Shown: positions 20,041 to 28,394, numbered from the stretch's first letter. The stretch: DNA of 64,000 nt from Aquitalea magnusonii (GCF_002217795.2 NZ_AP018823.1:992001-1056000); one strand, 5' to 3'. A program made the numbers and translations. The notes: generated by a model from the sequence alone, not told the origin.

Positions 20041-20059
20041 GATAATGATTCGCATTAAT
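20041..20059 (-). promoter_or_regulatory. Fur box of the iron transport operon
   Basis: GATAATGATTCGCATTAAT matches the classical 19-bp Fur consensus GATAATGATAATCATTATC at 14 positions, including the first nine. It lies just upstream of the presumed -10 on the iron operon side, where Fe-Fur would block RNA polymerase. It also lies about 40 bp from the divergent fliK promoter. Confidence 0.8.
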
Positions 20060-20100
20060 AATGTTAGCAAGCGGCAAAGACGGGCTGTGATGTGACTGGC

Positions 20101-20116
20101 TGGCATGCAAATTGCT
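20101..20116 (+). promoter_or_regulatory. Sigma-54 promoter of fliK
   Basis: TGGCATG-CAAA-TTGCT matches the sigma-54 consensus TGGCACG-N4-TTGCW at all but one informative base. The GG and GC elements have the required 10-base spacing. It ends 35 bases before the fliK ATG. Activation by the FleR/FlrC-type regulator encoded at 9139 is inferred. It explains how fliK onward is transcribed despite the inserted antisense iron operon. Confidence 0.82.
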
Positions 20117-20151
20117 GCTAAGCCTGCATCTTTCCCCAGGGGGTTTCGGCC

Positions 20152-21108
20152 ATGACCATTACCGTAATGCCGGCGAGCAGCGCCAAGACAGCCATGCCGC
20201 CAGGGCAGGCAGACACCGGCGCGCAGGATGCCGGTGGTTTGTTTGCCAGTTTGCTGGGCGCGCAGATCGGCAGTCTGACCACTGCCTTGCCCGCGCAGGC
20301 AGATGCCGGTTCGGGCGACAGCAAAGGCAAGCAGGACAAGGATTCCGCCTCTGGCGACGATGCCGCCTCCACCGACAATGGTGCCAATATGCTGCTGGCC
20401 GCATTGCCAATGCTGCAAGCTGGCCTGCAGGTAACACCAGTACAGGATAAGACCGCTGTCCAGCCGGGGACGGCCGAGGTAAACCCTGCCGCCGCGAAGG
20501 ACGTCGCCATCGATTCTCTGCTGCAGGGGGCTGGCCCCTTGAAGCATCAGGCAGGCCTGCAGGCGCAAGAATTGCCGGGCAAGGATGCCGCAGCACTGCA
20601 ATTCTTGCCGCCCAATGCCGATCAGCTTGCGGCCAGCCAGAATGCCAACCAGGCCACGCAGGCGGCTCAGGCCAGTCAGACCAAGACGCTGACCATTTCC
20701 CAGCCGATGACCGATCCCAACTGGTCCAAGGCCCTGGGGGACCAACTGGTGTCCATGGTCAGCATGAAACTGGACAAGGCCACCATACAGGTGAATCCGC
20801 CGCAATTGGGTCCGGTGGAGGTGACGCTGAAAATGAATGGCAATGACCAGGCGCAGGTGATTTTCACTTCGGCAGTGCCGGCAACGCGTGAAATTCTGGA
20901 AAACAACATGCCGAAACTTGCTTCCATGATGGCTTCCAGTGGTATAGCTCTTGCCGATGCACAGGTTTCCAGCGGACAATCCGGGAATCGGCAACAGCAA
21001 TCCAACCAGAATCAGAATGGCCGCCGCCAGAGTGCAGCTGGCAACGACGAGGACGATACGCTGGCAGCCATCAAGTCCGCACGCGGGATACTCAGTATCT
21101 TTGCCTGA
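20152..21108 (+). CDS. fliK: Flagellar hook-length control protein FliK
   Basis: 318 residues. The N-terminal two-thirds is low-complexity, rich in Ala, Gln and Asp, as in FliK rulers. The C-terminal Flg_hook domain is clear (VNPPQLGPVEVTLKMNGNDQ, then LENNMPKLASMMASSGI). A Gln/Asn-rich tail ends the protein. FliK is secreted, measures the hook and switches export specificity through FlhB. It has its own sigma-54 promoter. Confidence 0.93.
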   Translation: MTITVMPASSAKTAMPPGQADTGAQDAGGLFASLLGAQIGSLTTALPAQADAGSGDSKGKQDKDSASGDDAASTDNGANMLLAALPMLQAGLQVTPVQDKTAVQPGTAEVNPAAAKDVAIDSLLQGAGPLKHQAGLQAQELPGKDAAALQFLPPNADQLAASQNANQATQAAQASQTKTLTISQPMTDPNWSKALGDQLVSMVSMKLDKATIQVNPPQLGPVEVTLKMNGNDQAQVIFTSAVPATREILENNMPKLASMMASSGIALADAQVSSGQSGNRQQQSNQNQNGRRQSAAGNDEDDTLAAIKSARGILSIFA

Positions 21109-21159
21109 TATTGCTCAAAGGGGGCTCTGTTCAGTTCGTGCGGAAATCTGGAAAATAAA

Positions 21160-21187
21160 ATAAGGAAATGGCTTAAGATTTCCTTAT
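21160..21187. repeat. 10-bp inverted repeat between fliK and fliL
   Basis: ATAAGGAAAT and ATTTCCTTAT form a perfect 10-bp stem around an 8-base loop in the 105-bp fliK-fliL gap. No T-tract follows, so a simple terminator is unlikely. It may be an mRNA stabilising hairpin or an operator. Confidence 0.5.
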
Positions 21188-21213
21188 AAACCTAACGTAC
21201 GGACTGAAGACCC

Positions 21214-21741
21214 ATGGCAGAAGACAAAAAAGCGGACAAAGCGGACAAGGGCGAGAAAAAAGCGGGGGGTGGCAACAAACTGATGCTGGTGGTGGTGATT
21301 CTTCTGGTTCTGGTACTGGCCGGTATGGGTGGCCTTGCCTACGTGATGTTCACCAATATGAACAAGCCGCATGATGCTGCCCAGACCGAGCAGACCAAAG
21401 AAAAACCGAAGAAGAAAAAAGAAGGCCCGCCCATCTTCGAAAAGATCGATACCTTTGTGGTCAATCTGTCTGGCGGCGATGGCAGCTTGCTGCAAGTGGA
21501 CATGCAAGCGGAACTTGGCGATGAAGAAGCCAAGAAGAAGTTTACCGATTACATGCCCAAGATTCGCAGTGCCTTGATCTTGCTGCTGTCTTCCAAAACG
21601 GCGGCGGAACTGTCTACTCCGGATGGCAAGGTCAAGCTCAAGGCCCAGGTCAAACAGATCATTAACGAATCGATGGACGCCGGCGAAGAAGAGCTGGTGC
21701 AAAGCGTTCTGTTCACTTCCTTCATCATTCAGAAGCAGTAA
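21214..21741 (+). CDS. fliL: Flagellar basal body-associated protein FliL
   Basis: 175 residues. A Lys-rich cytoplasmic N-terminus is followed by one membrane segment at about 28-50. The periplasmic FliL domain (TFVVNLSGGDGSLLQVDMQA) follows. FliL encircles stator units and supports torque. It begins the tight fliLMNOPQR run; fliM starts 3 bp later. Confidence 0.94.
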   Translation: MAEDKKADKADKGEKKAGGGNKLMLVVVILLVLVLAGMGGLAYVMFTNMNKPHDAAQTEQTKEKPKKKKEGPPIFEKIDTFVVNLSGGDGSLLQVDMQAELGDEEAKKKFTDYMPKIRSALILLLSSKTAAELSTPDGKVKLKAQVKQIINESMDAGEEELVQSVLFTSFIIQKQ

Positions 21742-21744
21742 GCG

Positions 21745-22749
21745 ATGGGCGACGATATCCTGTCCCAGGAAGAGGTGGATGCCCTGCTCAGGGGCGTCAC
21801 CGGCGAGGACGAAGATGATGACAGTGCGCAGGACTCCCAGGGAGTCCGCGGCTACGATATCGGCCGGCAAGAGCGCATTGTGCGCGGCCGCATGCCGACG
21901 CTGGAAATCATCAATGAACGCTTCGCCCGCAACCTGCGTATAGGCTTGTTCAATTTCATCCGGCGCAACGCGGAAATCTCCGTGGGGCCGGTACGGGTGC
22001 AGAAGTACAGCGAATTCATTCGCAATCTGGTGGTGCCCACCAACCTCAATCTGGTTCATGTAAAGCCGCTGCGCGGCACCGGCCTGCTGATTTTCGACCC
22101 GGATCTGGTTTTCCTGATCGTCGATAATCTGTTTGGCAGTGATGGGCGCTACCATGTGCGTGTTGAAGGGCGTGATTTCACCCCTACCGAACAGCGCATC
22201 ATCCGCCGCCTGCTGGAGGTGGTATTCACCGAGTGCCAGAAAGCATGGGAGCCGGTGCATCCCATCGAGTTTGTGTATCTGCGTTCGGAAATGAATACCC
22301 AGTTTGCCAATATTGCCACCCCTACCGAGGTGGTGGTGGCCATGACCTTCCATATCGAGTTGGGTGCTGGCGGCGGCGATTTTCACATCTGTCTGCCATA
22401 CTCCATGGTCGAGCCGATTCGTGACGTGCTGTCCAGCACCATGCAGGCCGACCGGACCGAAGTGGACAATCGCTGGGTCAGCCTGATGACGCATCAGGTG
22501 CAGGCAGCCGAGGTGGAACTGGTGGCCACGCTGGCGGAAACCAAGGTCACGCTGGGACAGATTCTCAATTTGAAAAACGGTGACGTGGTGATGTTGGACG
22601 TTCCCGAAGCCGTGGTGGTGGATGTTTCCGGCATCCCGGTTCTGGAATGCCACTATGGCACCGTGCAGGGGCGTTATGCCCTCAAGGTAGACAAGGTATT
22701 GGCCGGGGCCGGCGAATTCGTCGAGCCCGCAGGAGACAACAAGCAATGA
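21745..22749 (+). CDS. fliM: Flagellar motor switch protein FliM
   Basis: 334 residues, full length. The N-terminal CheY-P binding peptide DDILSQEEVDALLRG is intact. The middle domain has the LIFDPDLVFLIVDNLFG region, and the C-terminal SpoA domain binds FliN. It forms the C-ring wall with FliG and FliN. Its stop overlaps the fliN start (ATGA). Confidence 0.97.
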   Translation: MGDDILSQEEVDALLRGVTGEDEDDDSAQDSQGVRGYDIGRQERIVRGRMPTLEIINERFARNLRIGLFNFIRRNAEISVGPVRVQKYSEFIRNLVVPTNLNLVHVKPLRGTGLLIFDPDLVFLIVDNLFGSDGRYHVRVEGRDFTPTEQRIIRRLLEVVFTECQKAWEPVHPIEFVYLRSEMNTQFANIATPTEVVVAMTFHIELGAGGGDFHICLPYSMVEPIRDVLSSTMQADRTEVDNRWVSLMTHQVQAAEVELVATLAETKVTLGQILNLKNGDVVMLDVPEAVVVDVSGIPVLECHYGTVQGRYALKVDKVLAGAGEFVEPAGDNKQ

Positions 22750-23192
22750 CTGAGCAGCTAGAAGAAGGTCAGACCCCGGGAGCGGCAGAAGAAGAGGTAT
22801 CGATGGATGATTGGGCTGCCGCCATGGCAGAACAGGAAACCAGCGATACAGAACAGACCGCCGCCAATGTGCAGCCGGCAACCAATCTGTTCCAGGAGCT
22901 GGGCAGCAGCGAACCTGCATTGAATGTCCCCAGCAATCTGGACATGATCCTGGATATTCCGGTTCAGTTAACTGTTGAGCTGGGACGTACCAAGATTGCC
23001 ATCCGCAACCTGCTGCAACTGGCACAGGGGTCCGTGGTGGAGCTGGATGGCTTGGCCGGTGAGCCGATGGACGTGCTGGTCAACGGCTGCCTGATCGCCC
23101 AGGGCGAAGTGGTGGTGGTGAACGACAAGTTTGGTATCCGCCTGACCGACATCATTACCCCGGCGGAACGTATCCGCCGCTTGCAGAAGTAA
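22746..23192 (+). CDS. fliN: Flagellar motor switch protein FliN
   Basis: 148 residues from ATG at 22746; a longer upstream frame is fliM shadow. An acidic N-terminal extension of about 65 residues precedes the SpoA domain (IPVQLTVELGRTKIAIRNLL, then GCLIAQGEVVVVNDKFGIR). FliN builds the base of the C-ring and docks FliH-FliI. It shares TAATG with fliO. Confidence 0.95.
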   Translation: MTEQLEEGQTPGAAEEEVSMDDWAAAMAEQETSDTEQTAANVQPATNLFQELGSSEPALNVPSNLDMILDIPVQLTVELGRTKIAIRNLLQLAQGSVVELDGLAGEPMDVLVNGCLIAQGEVVVVNDKFGIRLTDIITPAERIRRLQK

Positions 23193-23650
23193 TGCGTGCT
23201 ACCGGCAAGGCGTGCGGCCTTTTGCTGCTGATATGCTCAGCTGGCGCGTTTGCGAGCATGACGGCCTCCCAGCCGCTGCTGGCCGCCAGCACGCCCACGC
23301 CGTTTAGCAGCCTGCTGCAGGTGATTCTTGGTCTCGCTGTGGTGCTGGCCGCCATCGTCGGCCTGGCCTGGCTGTTTCGCCGCATGTCCGGTGGCATGTT
23401 GGGCGGTTCCAGCCGCTTGCGGGTGATCAGTGGTGTGCTGGTGGGGCAGCGGGAAAAGGTGGTGATTGTCGAACTGGAAGGTGAGTGGCTGGTGCTGGGC
23501 GTAACCAGCCATAGCGTCAATCTGCTGACCAAGATGGATAGACCGCCAGATGCCGGTGCCGAGGTGGTGCAGCCCGGTGAACCCTTTGCCCGCTGGCTGA
23601 AGGCGGCCATGGAAAAGGGACGCCAGAAATCCGAAGTCATAAACAAATAA
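23192..23650 (+). CDS. fliO: Flagellar biosynthesis protein FliO
   Basis: 152 residues: a signal-like N-terminal helix, one membrane segment at about 47-67 and a cytoplasmic domain with RLRVISGVLVGQREKVVIVE. FliO assists FliP ring assembly. It shares 1 bp with both fliN and fliP (TAATG junctions), so translation is coupled. Confidence 0.9.
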   Translation: MRATGKACGLLLLICSAGAFASMTASQPLLAASTPTPFSSLLQVILGLAVVLAAIVGLAWLFRRMSGGMLGGSSRLRVISGVLVGQREKVVIVELEGEWLVLGVTSHSVNLLTKMDRPPDAGAEVVQPGEPFARWLKAAMEKGRQKSEVINK

Positions 23651-24393
23651 TGAAACTCTTCTCCAGATTGCTGCCTTTGCTGCTGCTGGTTCTGCCGCCA
23701 TTGGCGCAGGCTGCGGGTTTGCCACTGATGACCAGTACCCCGGGTGCGGGTGGCGGCCAGAATTATTCCTTGTCCTTGCAGATGCTGTTGTTCATGACAG
23801 CGCTGGGTTTCATCCCGGCCATGCTGTTGATGACCACCGCATTCACCCGCATCGTGATTGTGCTGTCCCTGCTGCGCCAGGCCATGGGTGTGACCCAGTC
23901 GCCACCTAATCAGGTGATTCTGGGCTTGTCGCTGTTCCTCACCCTGTTTGTGATGGGGCCAACGTTTGATCAGGTGTACAACAAGGCCTGGGCACCGTTT
24001 TCGGACGACAAGATCAGCTTCAACCAGGCGGTGGAAGAGGCCAGCAAGCCGATGAAGGCTTTCATGCTCAGCCAGACCCGCGAGAAGGATCTGGCCTTTT
24101 TCATTGAGATTTCCCGCTCGGAAAAACCGGCCACCAAGGCTGATGTCTCGATGAAAACGCTGATTCCGGCCTATGTCATCAGCGAACTGAAAACCGCCTT
24201 CCAGATCGGCTTCATGGTGTTCATCCCCTTCATGATCATCGACCTGGTGGTGGCCAGCATCCTGATGGCCATGGGGATGATGATGGTGTCGCCGGTCACC
24301 ATATCGCTGCCGTTCAAGCTGATGCTGTTTGTGCTGGTGGACGGCTGGACCTTGCTGATGGGCTCACTGGTCCAAAGCTTTTATACGGGCTGA
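23650..24393 (+). CDS. fliP: Flagellar export gate protein FliP
   Basis: 247 residues with a cleavable signal peptide (cut near AQA) and four membrane segments. The family signature LLRQAMGVTQSPPNQVILGL is present, as is the C-terminal FMIIDLVVASILMAMGMMM block. FliP5-FliQ4-FliR1 form the export channel. Unusually, the next gene is an acetyltransferase rather than fliQ. Confidence 0.97.
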   Translation: MKLFSRLLPLLLLVLPPLAQAAGLPLMTSTPGAGGGQNYSLSLQMLLFMTALGFIPAMLLMTTAFTRIVIVLSLLRQAMGVTQSPPNQVILGLSLFLTLFVMGPTFDQVYNKAWAPFSDDKISFNQAVEEASKPMKAFMLSQTREKDLAFFIEISRSEKPATKADVSMKTLIPAYVISELKTAFQIGFMVFIPFMIIDLVVASILMAMGMMMVSPVTISLPFKLMLFVLVDGWTLLMGSLVQSFYTG

Positions 24394-24395
24394 AC

Positions 24396-24896
24396 ATGGA
24401 GTTTCACCCCATTACGCCGGACATGCTGCCGCTGTGTCATGCCCTGTGCGCCGATTGCATAGCCGCCTTGCCGGATGAGGCTTACCCCTTGGCGGCCCGC
24501 CTGGCCTGGGCCGGTATCTGGGATGATGAAACCGCTGCAGCCTGGGCTGCGCGCCTGTCCGCTAGCTGGAGCGTTGCTGTCAGTGCGGCTGGTGAGTTGC
24601 TGGGTTTTGCCTGGCTGACCCATGCCGGAGCGTTGGACATGTTGTATGTGGCGCCTGCCGCGCAGCGACGCGGCCTGGCATTGCAGATGATCCGCCAGTT
24701 GGAAGAGACGGCGGCACAGGCCGGGCTTGTGGCCCTGCATGCCTGGGCCAGTCATGCTGCCCGACCGGTATTCGAACAGGCCGGTTATGCGGTGTTGCGC
24801 GCCAATACCGTGACGCGGGATGGCGAGACGCTGGAAAACTGGCTGATGGCCAAAGGCGGCTGGCAGGAGCCTGCCGACGCAAGGAGAGAATCATGA
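24396..24896 (+). CDS. GNAT-family N-acetyltransferase between fliP and fliQ
   Basis: 166 residues with a GNAT fold. The acetyl-CoA binding motif A is LDMLYVAPAAQRRGLALQMI. The C-terminal part has LHAWASHAARPVFEQAGYAV, like small-molecule or RimI-type GNATs. It begins 2 bp after fliP and overlaps fliQ by 4 bp, so it is fully embedded in the operon. The substrate is unknown. Acetylation of a flagellar or chemotaxis protein is an attractive guess from position alone. Confidence 0.88.
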   Translation: MEFHPITPDMLPLCHALCADCIAALPDEAYPLAARLAWAGIWDDETAAAWAARLSASWSVAVSAAGELLGFAWLTHAGALDMLYVAPAAQRRGLALQMIRQLEETAAQAGLVALHAWASHAARPVFEQAGYAVLRANTVTRDGETLENWLMAKGGWQEPADARRES

Positions 24897-25162
24897 GTCC
24901 GGAACTGGTCATCAATCTGGTGCAGAACGCACTGTACATCCTGATCATCGTCTCGGCACCGGTACTGCTGGTGTCGCTGGTGGTGGGTCTGTTGGTGAGC
25001 GTGTTGCAGGCCGCCACGCAAATCAACGAAATGACGCTCACCTTCATTCCCAAGCTGCTGGCGATGTTTCTGGTGCTGGTGCTGGCCGGGCCGTGGATGC
25101 TCAACACCCTGGTGGAATACACTACCCGGCTGTTTCAAAGCATCCCTACTGTGATTGGCTGA
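24893..25162 (+). CDS. fliQ: Flagellar export gate protein FliQ
   Basis: 89 residues with two membrane segments, the family norm. Typical motifs are NALYILIIVSAPVLLVSLVV and LQAATQINEMTLTFIPKLLA. It has GGAG about 6 bases before its ATG, inside the end of the GNAT gene. Confidence 0.96.
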   Translation: MSPELVINLVQNALYILIIVSAPVLLVSLVVGLLVSVLQAATQINEMTLTFIPKLLAMFLVLVLAGPWMLNTLVEYTTRLFQSIPTVIG

Positions 25163-25173
25163 CCCCGCCCGCC

Positions 25174-25950
25174 ATGTTCAGTATTTCCGATGCACAGATC
25201 AGCGCACTGGTTGCGATGTTTGCCTGGCCCTTTGCCCGCATCATCGGCCTGTTTCTGGTGGAACCCCTGTATGCCTATCGCGGCGTGCCACGCCGCTTCA
25301 AGGCCGGTTTCGCCCTGATGCTGACTGTGCTGGTGGTGCCATTGCTGCCTCCCGCGCCAGCCGTGCCGGTGATATCGGCGGCGGGGATTGCCATTTTGTT
25401 CCAGCAATTGCTCATTGGCCTGGCCATGGGCTTTGTCATGCGGCTGACCATGACCGCGGTGGAAATGGCCGGTTTCATCATGGGTGCGCAAACCGGTTTG
25501 GGCTTTGCCATGTTCTTCGACCCCATGCACGCGGCCCAGGTGCCGGTGGTGTCGCAACTGCTATCGATGTTTGTCTTCCTGCTGTTCCTCACCTTTGATG
25601 GCCATCAAGTCGTCATTTCCACCTTGGTGGAAAGCTTCCAGGTGCTGCCCATCGGCATGAGCATGCCGGCTCAGGGGCTGAAGGCGCTGGTGTTATGGGG
25701 CAGCCACATCATCTCCTGGGGTATCTGGCTGTCCATGCCGGTGATTGCCGCCTTGCTGGTCACTAACCTGGCGATTGGCGTGATGACCCGTGCCGCCCCA
25801 CAGTTCAATATTTTTACCTTTGGTTTTCCGCTGACGCTGATGATCGGTTTCATCACCATCTATCTGACGTTACCGCTGATGGTGCCGGCCATCGAACAGA
25901 TATACGGTCAGGCCTTCACCTTCATGTTGGCCATGCTGAAGGCGAAATAG
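25174..25950 (+). CDS. fliR: Flagellar export gate protein FliR
   Basis: 258 residues from ATG at 25174; an earlier frame start is fliQ shadow. About six membrane segments. Core motifs include GFVMRLTMTAVEMAGFIMGA and QTGLGFAMFFDP. Last flagellar gene here; flhB and flhA do not follow. Confidence 0.95.
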   Translation: MFSISDAQISALVAMFAWPFARIIGLFLVEPLYAYRGVPRRFKAGFALMLTVLVVPLLPPAPAVPVISAAGIAILFQQLLIGLAMGFVMRLTMTAVEMAGFIMGAQTGLGFAMFFDPMHAAQVPVVSQLLSMFVFLLFLTFDGHQVVISTLVESFQVLPIGMSMPAQGLKALVLWGSHIISWGIWLSMPVIAALLVTNLAIGVMTRAAPQFNIFTFGFPLTLMIGFITIYLTLPLMVPAIEQIYGQAFTFMLAMLKAK

Positions 25951-25964
25951 CTTTCTGCTAGAAT
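25936..25964 (+). promoter_or_regulatory. Extended -10 promoter of yebC
   Basis: TGCTAGAAT (TAGAAT at 25959-25964) fits an extended -10 element 62 bp before the yebC start. A weak -35 (CTGAAG, 25936-25941) lies 17 bp upstream. It separates yebC from flagellar control. Confidence 0.4.
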
Positions 25965-26026
25965 AGCGGCCAAATTTTCCAGCATTAAACCGGCCCGGTG
26001 ACGGGCCACACCAGATTGAGGCAATT

Positions 26027-26752
26027 ATGGCAGGTCATAGCAAATGGGCGAACATCCAGCACCGCAAGGGTCGTCAGGATGCCAAGCGTGGCAAGATCTT
26101 CACCCGTCTGATCAAGGAAATCACCGTTGCTGCCAAGATGGGCGGCGGCGATGTCAACATGAACCCGCGTCTGCGCCTGGCAGTGGACAAGGCCAAGGCC
26201 GAATCCATGCCCAAGGACAATATCGATAACGCCATCAAGCGCGGTACCGGTCAGCTCGAAGGCGTGGATTATGTCGAGTGCCGTTACGAAGGTTATGGCA
26301 TTGGTGGCGCTGCCGTGATGGTGGACTGCCTGACCGACAACAAGACCCGTACCGTGGCCGATGTGCGTCATGCCTTCTCCAAGTATGGCGGCAATATGGG
26401 CACCGACGGCTGTGTGGCCTTCCAGTTCAACCATTGCGGTTTCCTGGTGTTTGCTCCGGGCGTGGACGAAGATGCGCTGATGGAAGCGGCACTGGAATGC
26501 GGTGCCGAAGACGTGATCACCAATGATGACGGTTCCATCGAAGTCATCACCGGCCCCTACGAATTCAGCGATGTGAAACAGGCGCTGGAAGACAAGGGTT
26601 TCAAGGCCGAAATGGGCGAAGTCACCATGAAGCCGCAGAACGAAACCGAACTGGCCGGCGAAGACGCCATGCGCATGCAAAAGCTGCTGGATGCGCTGGA
26701 AGACCTGGACGACGTGCAGGACGTGTACACCTCGGCCACGCTGCTGGACTGA
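26027..26752 (+). CDS. yebC: YebC/TACO1-family translation or regulatory factor
   Basis: 241 residues, full length. Starts [20 protein letters not shown], the invariant family N-terminus, and keeps the [20 protein letters not shown] block. Bacterial YebC proteins are reported as DNA-binding regulators or as ribosome-rescue factors at proline stretches. It is cytoplasmic and conserved. The usual ruvC neighbour is absent. Confidence 0.96.
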   Translation: MAGHSKWANIQHRKGRQDAKRGKIFTRLIKEITVAAKMGGGDVNMNPRLRLAVDKAKAESMPKDNIDNAIKRGTGQLEGVDYVECRYEGYGIGGAAVMVDCLTDNKTRTVADVRHAFSKYGGNMGTDGCVAFQFNHCGFLVFAPGVDEDALMEAALECGAEDVITNDDGSIEVITGPYEFSDVKQALEDKGFKAEMGEVTMKPQNETELAGEDAMRMQKLLDALEDLDDVQDVYTSATLLD

Positions 26753-26765
26753 TGCCATATGGCAA

Positions 26766-26785
26766 GGCTTGCCCGCGGGCAAGCT
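26766..26785. repeat. REP-like palindrome, copy 1
   Basis: GGCTTGCCCGCGGGCAAGCT; the inner 18 bases are a perfect palindrome. It matches copy 2 at 26966 in 17 of 20 positions. No T-tract follows. Confidence 0.6.
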
Positions 26786-26964
26786 GCAGGCTGCAGACAA
26801 AGTGATTTGGTGCGATTGTCTGGACCCGGCAACGCCGGGCCTTCCACCTTACAGCTTGATTCCGCAGCCTTCCCATTTATTCCCAATCCCCGCCCTTGCC
26901 TTGCCAATTGAGGAAGAGTGCGTCGTTTTCTTTCCAGAAAACGCGTGGGCTTGGCAGTAATCTG

Positions 26965-26990
26965 AGGCTTGCCTGCTGGCAAGCCTTTTT
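26965..26990 (+). terminator. Rho-independent terminator downstream of yebC (palindrome copy 2)
   Basis: AGGCTTGCC-TGCT-GGCAAGCCT is a 9-bp stem followed by TTTT. It lies 212 bp beyond the yebC stop. Its core is nearly the same as the palindrome at 26766. Confidence 0.75.
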
Positions 26991-27096
26991 CATGCCTGCC
27001 ATTTACTGATTGTCAGCATCGGCAGCGCTGTCGCAGCAGTGTAAACTGCAGCCATGCCGGGATGTTGGCCGGTTCAAGTCATGCGAAAGAGTCATC

Positions 27097-28392
27097 ATGT
27101 ACCAGAGTCATGCCGAACGCCGTACGCGTCTGATGCAGCAGATGGGGCAGGGCATTGCCATCCTGCCCACCGCGCCCGAAGTGGTGCGCAACGCCGACAA
27201 CCACTATCCCTACCGGGCTGACAGCCATTTTCTCTACCTCACCGGCTTTGCCGAGCCGCAGGCCGTACTGGTACTGGACGCGGGGACGGGCAAATCCATC
27301 CTGTTCTGCCGGGAAAAGAATCTGGAGCGCGAGGTGTGGGAGGGCTTCCGTTTTGGCCCGGATGGCGCGCGCGAAGCCTTTGGCTTTGACGAAGCCTATC
27401 CCCTCAGTGAACTGGATGCCCGCCTGCCCGACCTGCTGAGCGGTCAGAAATCGCTGTGGTGGAATATAGGTCGCAATGCCGGTTTTGATGTGCGGGTAAA
27501 TGGCTGGCTGGACGCGGTGCGCCAGCGTTACCGCAGTGGTGAGCAGCCGCCCGCGCTATACCACGACCTGCTGGTATTGCTGGATGAAATGCGCATGATC
27601 AAGGACGCTGGCGAACGCGCTACCTTGCGCCGGGCCGGACAGATTTCCGCCCTGGGCCATATCCAGGCCATGCGTGCCACCCGGCCAGGCATGATGGAAT
27701 ACCAGGTGGAAGCGGAAATCCTGCATACCTTCATTCGCAATGGCGCACGCTACCCCTCCTACGAAAGCATCGTGGCTGGCGGTGCCAATGCCTGCACCCT
27801 GCATTACGCAGCCAATAATGCCCGGCTGAACGATGGCGATCTGCTGCTGATTGATGCCGGTTGCGAACTGAACGGCTATGCCGGCGATATCACGCGCACC
27901 TTCCCGGTGAATGGCAAGTTCAGCCCGGCCCAGCGCGATGTCTACGAAATCGTGCTGGCTGCGGAACTGGCCGGCATTGCCGCGGTCAAGCCTGGTGCGC
28001 TGTGGAACGAGCCGGGTGATGCCGCGCTCAAGGTATTGGTGCAAGGCATGCTGGACCTCAAGTTGCTTAACGGCAGCGTGGACGGGGTGATCGAATCCGG
28101 TGCCTTCCGTCAGTTCTACATGCATGGCATCGGTCACATGATAGGCCTGGATGTACACGATGTCGGCCAGCGCAAGCTGGGCGGTCAGTGGCGCAGCTAT
28201 CAGCCTGGCATGTGTACCACCATCGAGCCCGGCCTGTATATCCGCCCGGCTCAGAATGTCCCGCCCGCATTGCACAATATCGGCATCCGGATTGAAGACG
28301 ATGTGCTGGTGACTGAAACCGGGCACGAGGTATATACCGCCGACGTACCCAAAGAAATCGATGCAATTGAAATCCTGATGCAGGGTGTCTGA
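27097..28392 (+). CDS. pepP: Xaa-Pro aminopeptidase PepP
   Basis: 431 residues from ATG at 27097; an upstream in-frame start (27010) has no support. M24 metallopeptidase that removes N-terminal residues before proline. The dimetal ligands are visible: Asp in LLLIDAGCE and YAGDITRTF, His in GIGHMIGLDVHDVG, Glu in CTTIEPGLY and in GIRIEDDVL. The N-terminal AMP_N domain is complete. It is followed after 2 bp by a ubiquinone hydroxylase, the classical pepP-ubiH arrangement. Confidence 0.96.
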   Translation: MYQSHAERRTRLMQQMGQGIAILPTAPEVVRNADNHYPYRADSHFLYLTGFAEPQAVLVLDAGTGKSILFCREKNLEREVWEGFRFGPDGAREAFGFDEAYPLSELDARLPDLLSGQKSLWWNIGRNAGFDVRVNGWLDAVRQRYRSGEQPPALYHDLLVLLDEMRMIKDAGERATLRRAGQISALGHIQAMRATRPGMMEYQVEAEILHTFIRNGARYPSYESIVAGGANACTLHYAANNARLNDGDLLLIDAGCELNGYAGDITRTFPVNGKFSPAQRDVYEIVLAAELAGIAAVKPGALWNEPGDAALKVLVQGMLDLKLLNGSVDGVIESGAFRQFYMHGIGHMIGLDVHDVGQRKLGGQWRSYQPGMCTTIEPGLYIRPAQNVPPALHNIGIRIEDDVLVTETGHEVYTADVPKEIDAIEILMQGV

Positions 28393-28394
28393 AC

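Larger units (their letters stand above)
26753..27096. other. 344-bp intergenic region with paired palindromes
   Basis: No credible gene. Two related 20-bp inverted repeats begin exactly 200 bp apart (26766 and 26966); the second carries a T-tract and serves as a terminator. The rest is unremarkable apart from the pepP leader at the 3' end. Confidence 0.6.

Noticed and set aside
19825..21000. A 391-codon minus-strand frame spanning the iron promoter and fliK
   Set aside because: It would run through the Fur box, the sigma-54 promoter and fliK; composition is shadow-like.
21184..23025. A 613-codon open frame on the minus strand opposite fliL, fliM and fliN
   Set aside because: It is exactly antisense to three well-conserved flagellar genes, is rich in His/Gln as GC-rich shadows are, and has no recognisable domain.
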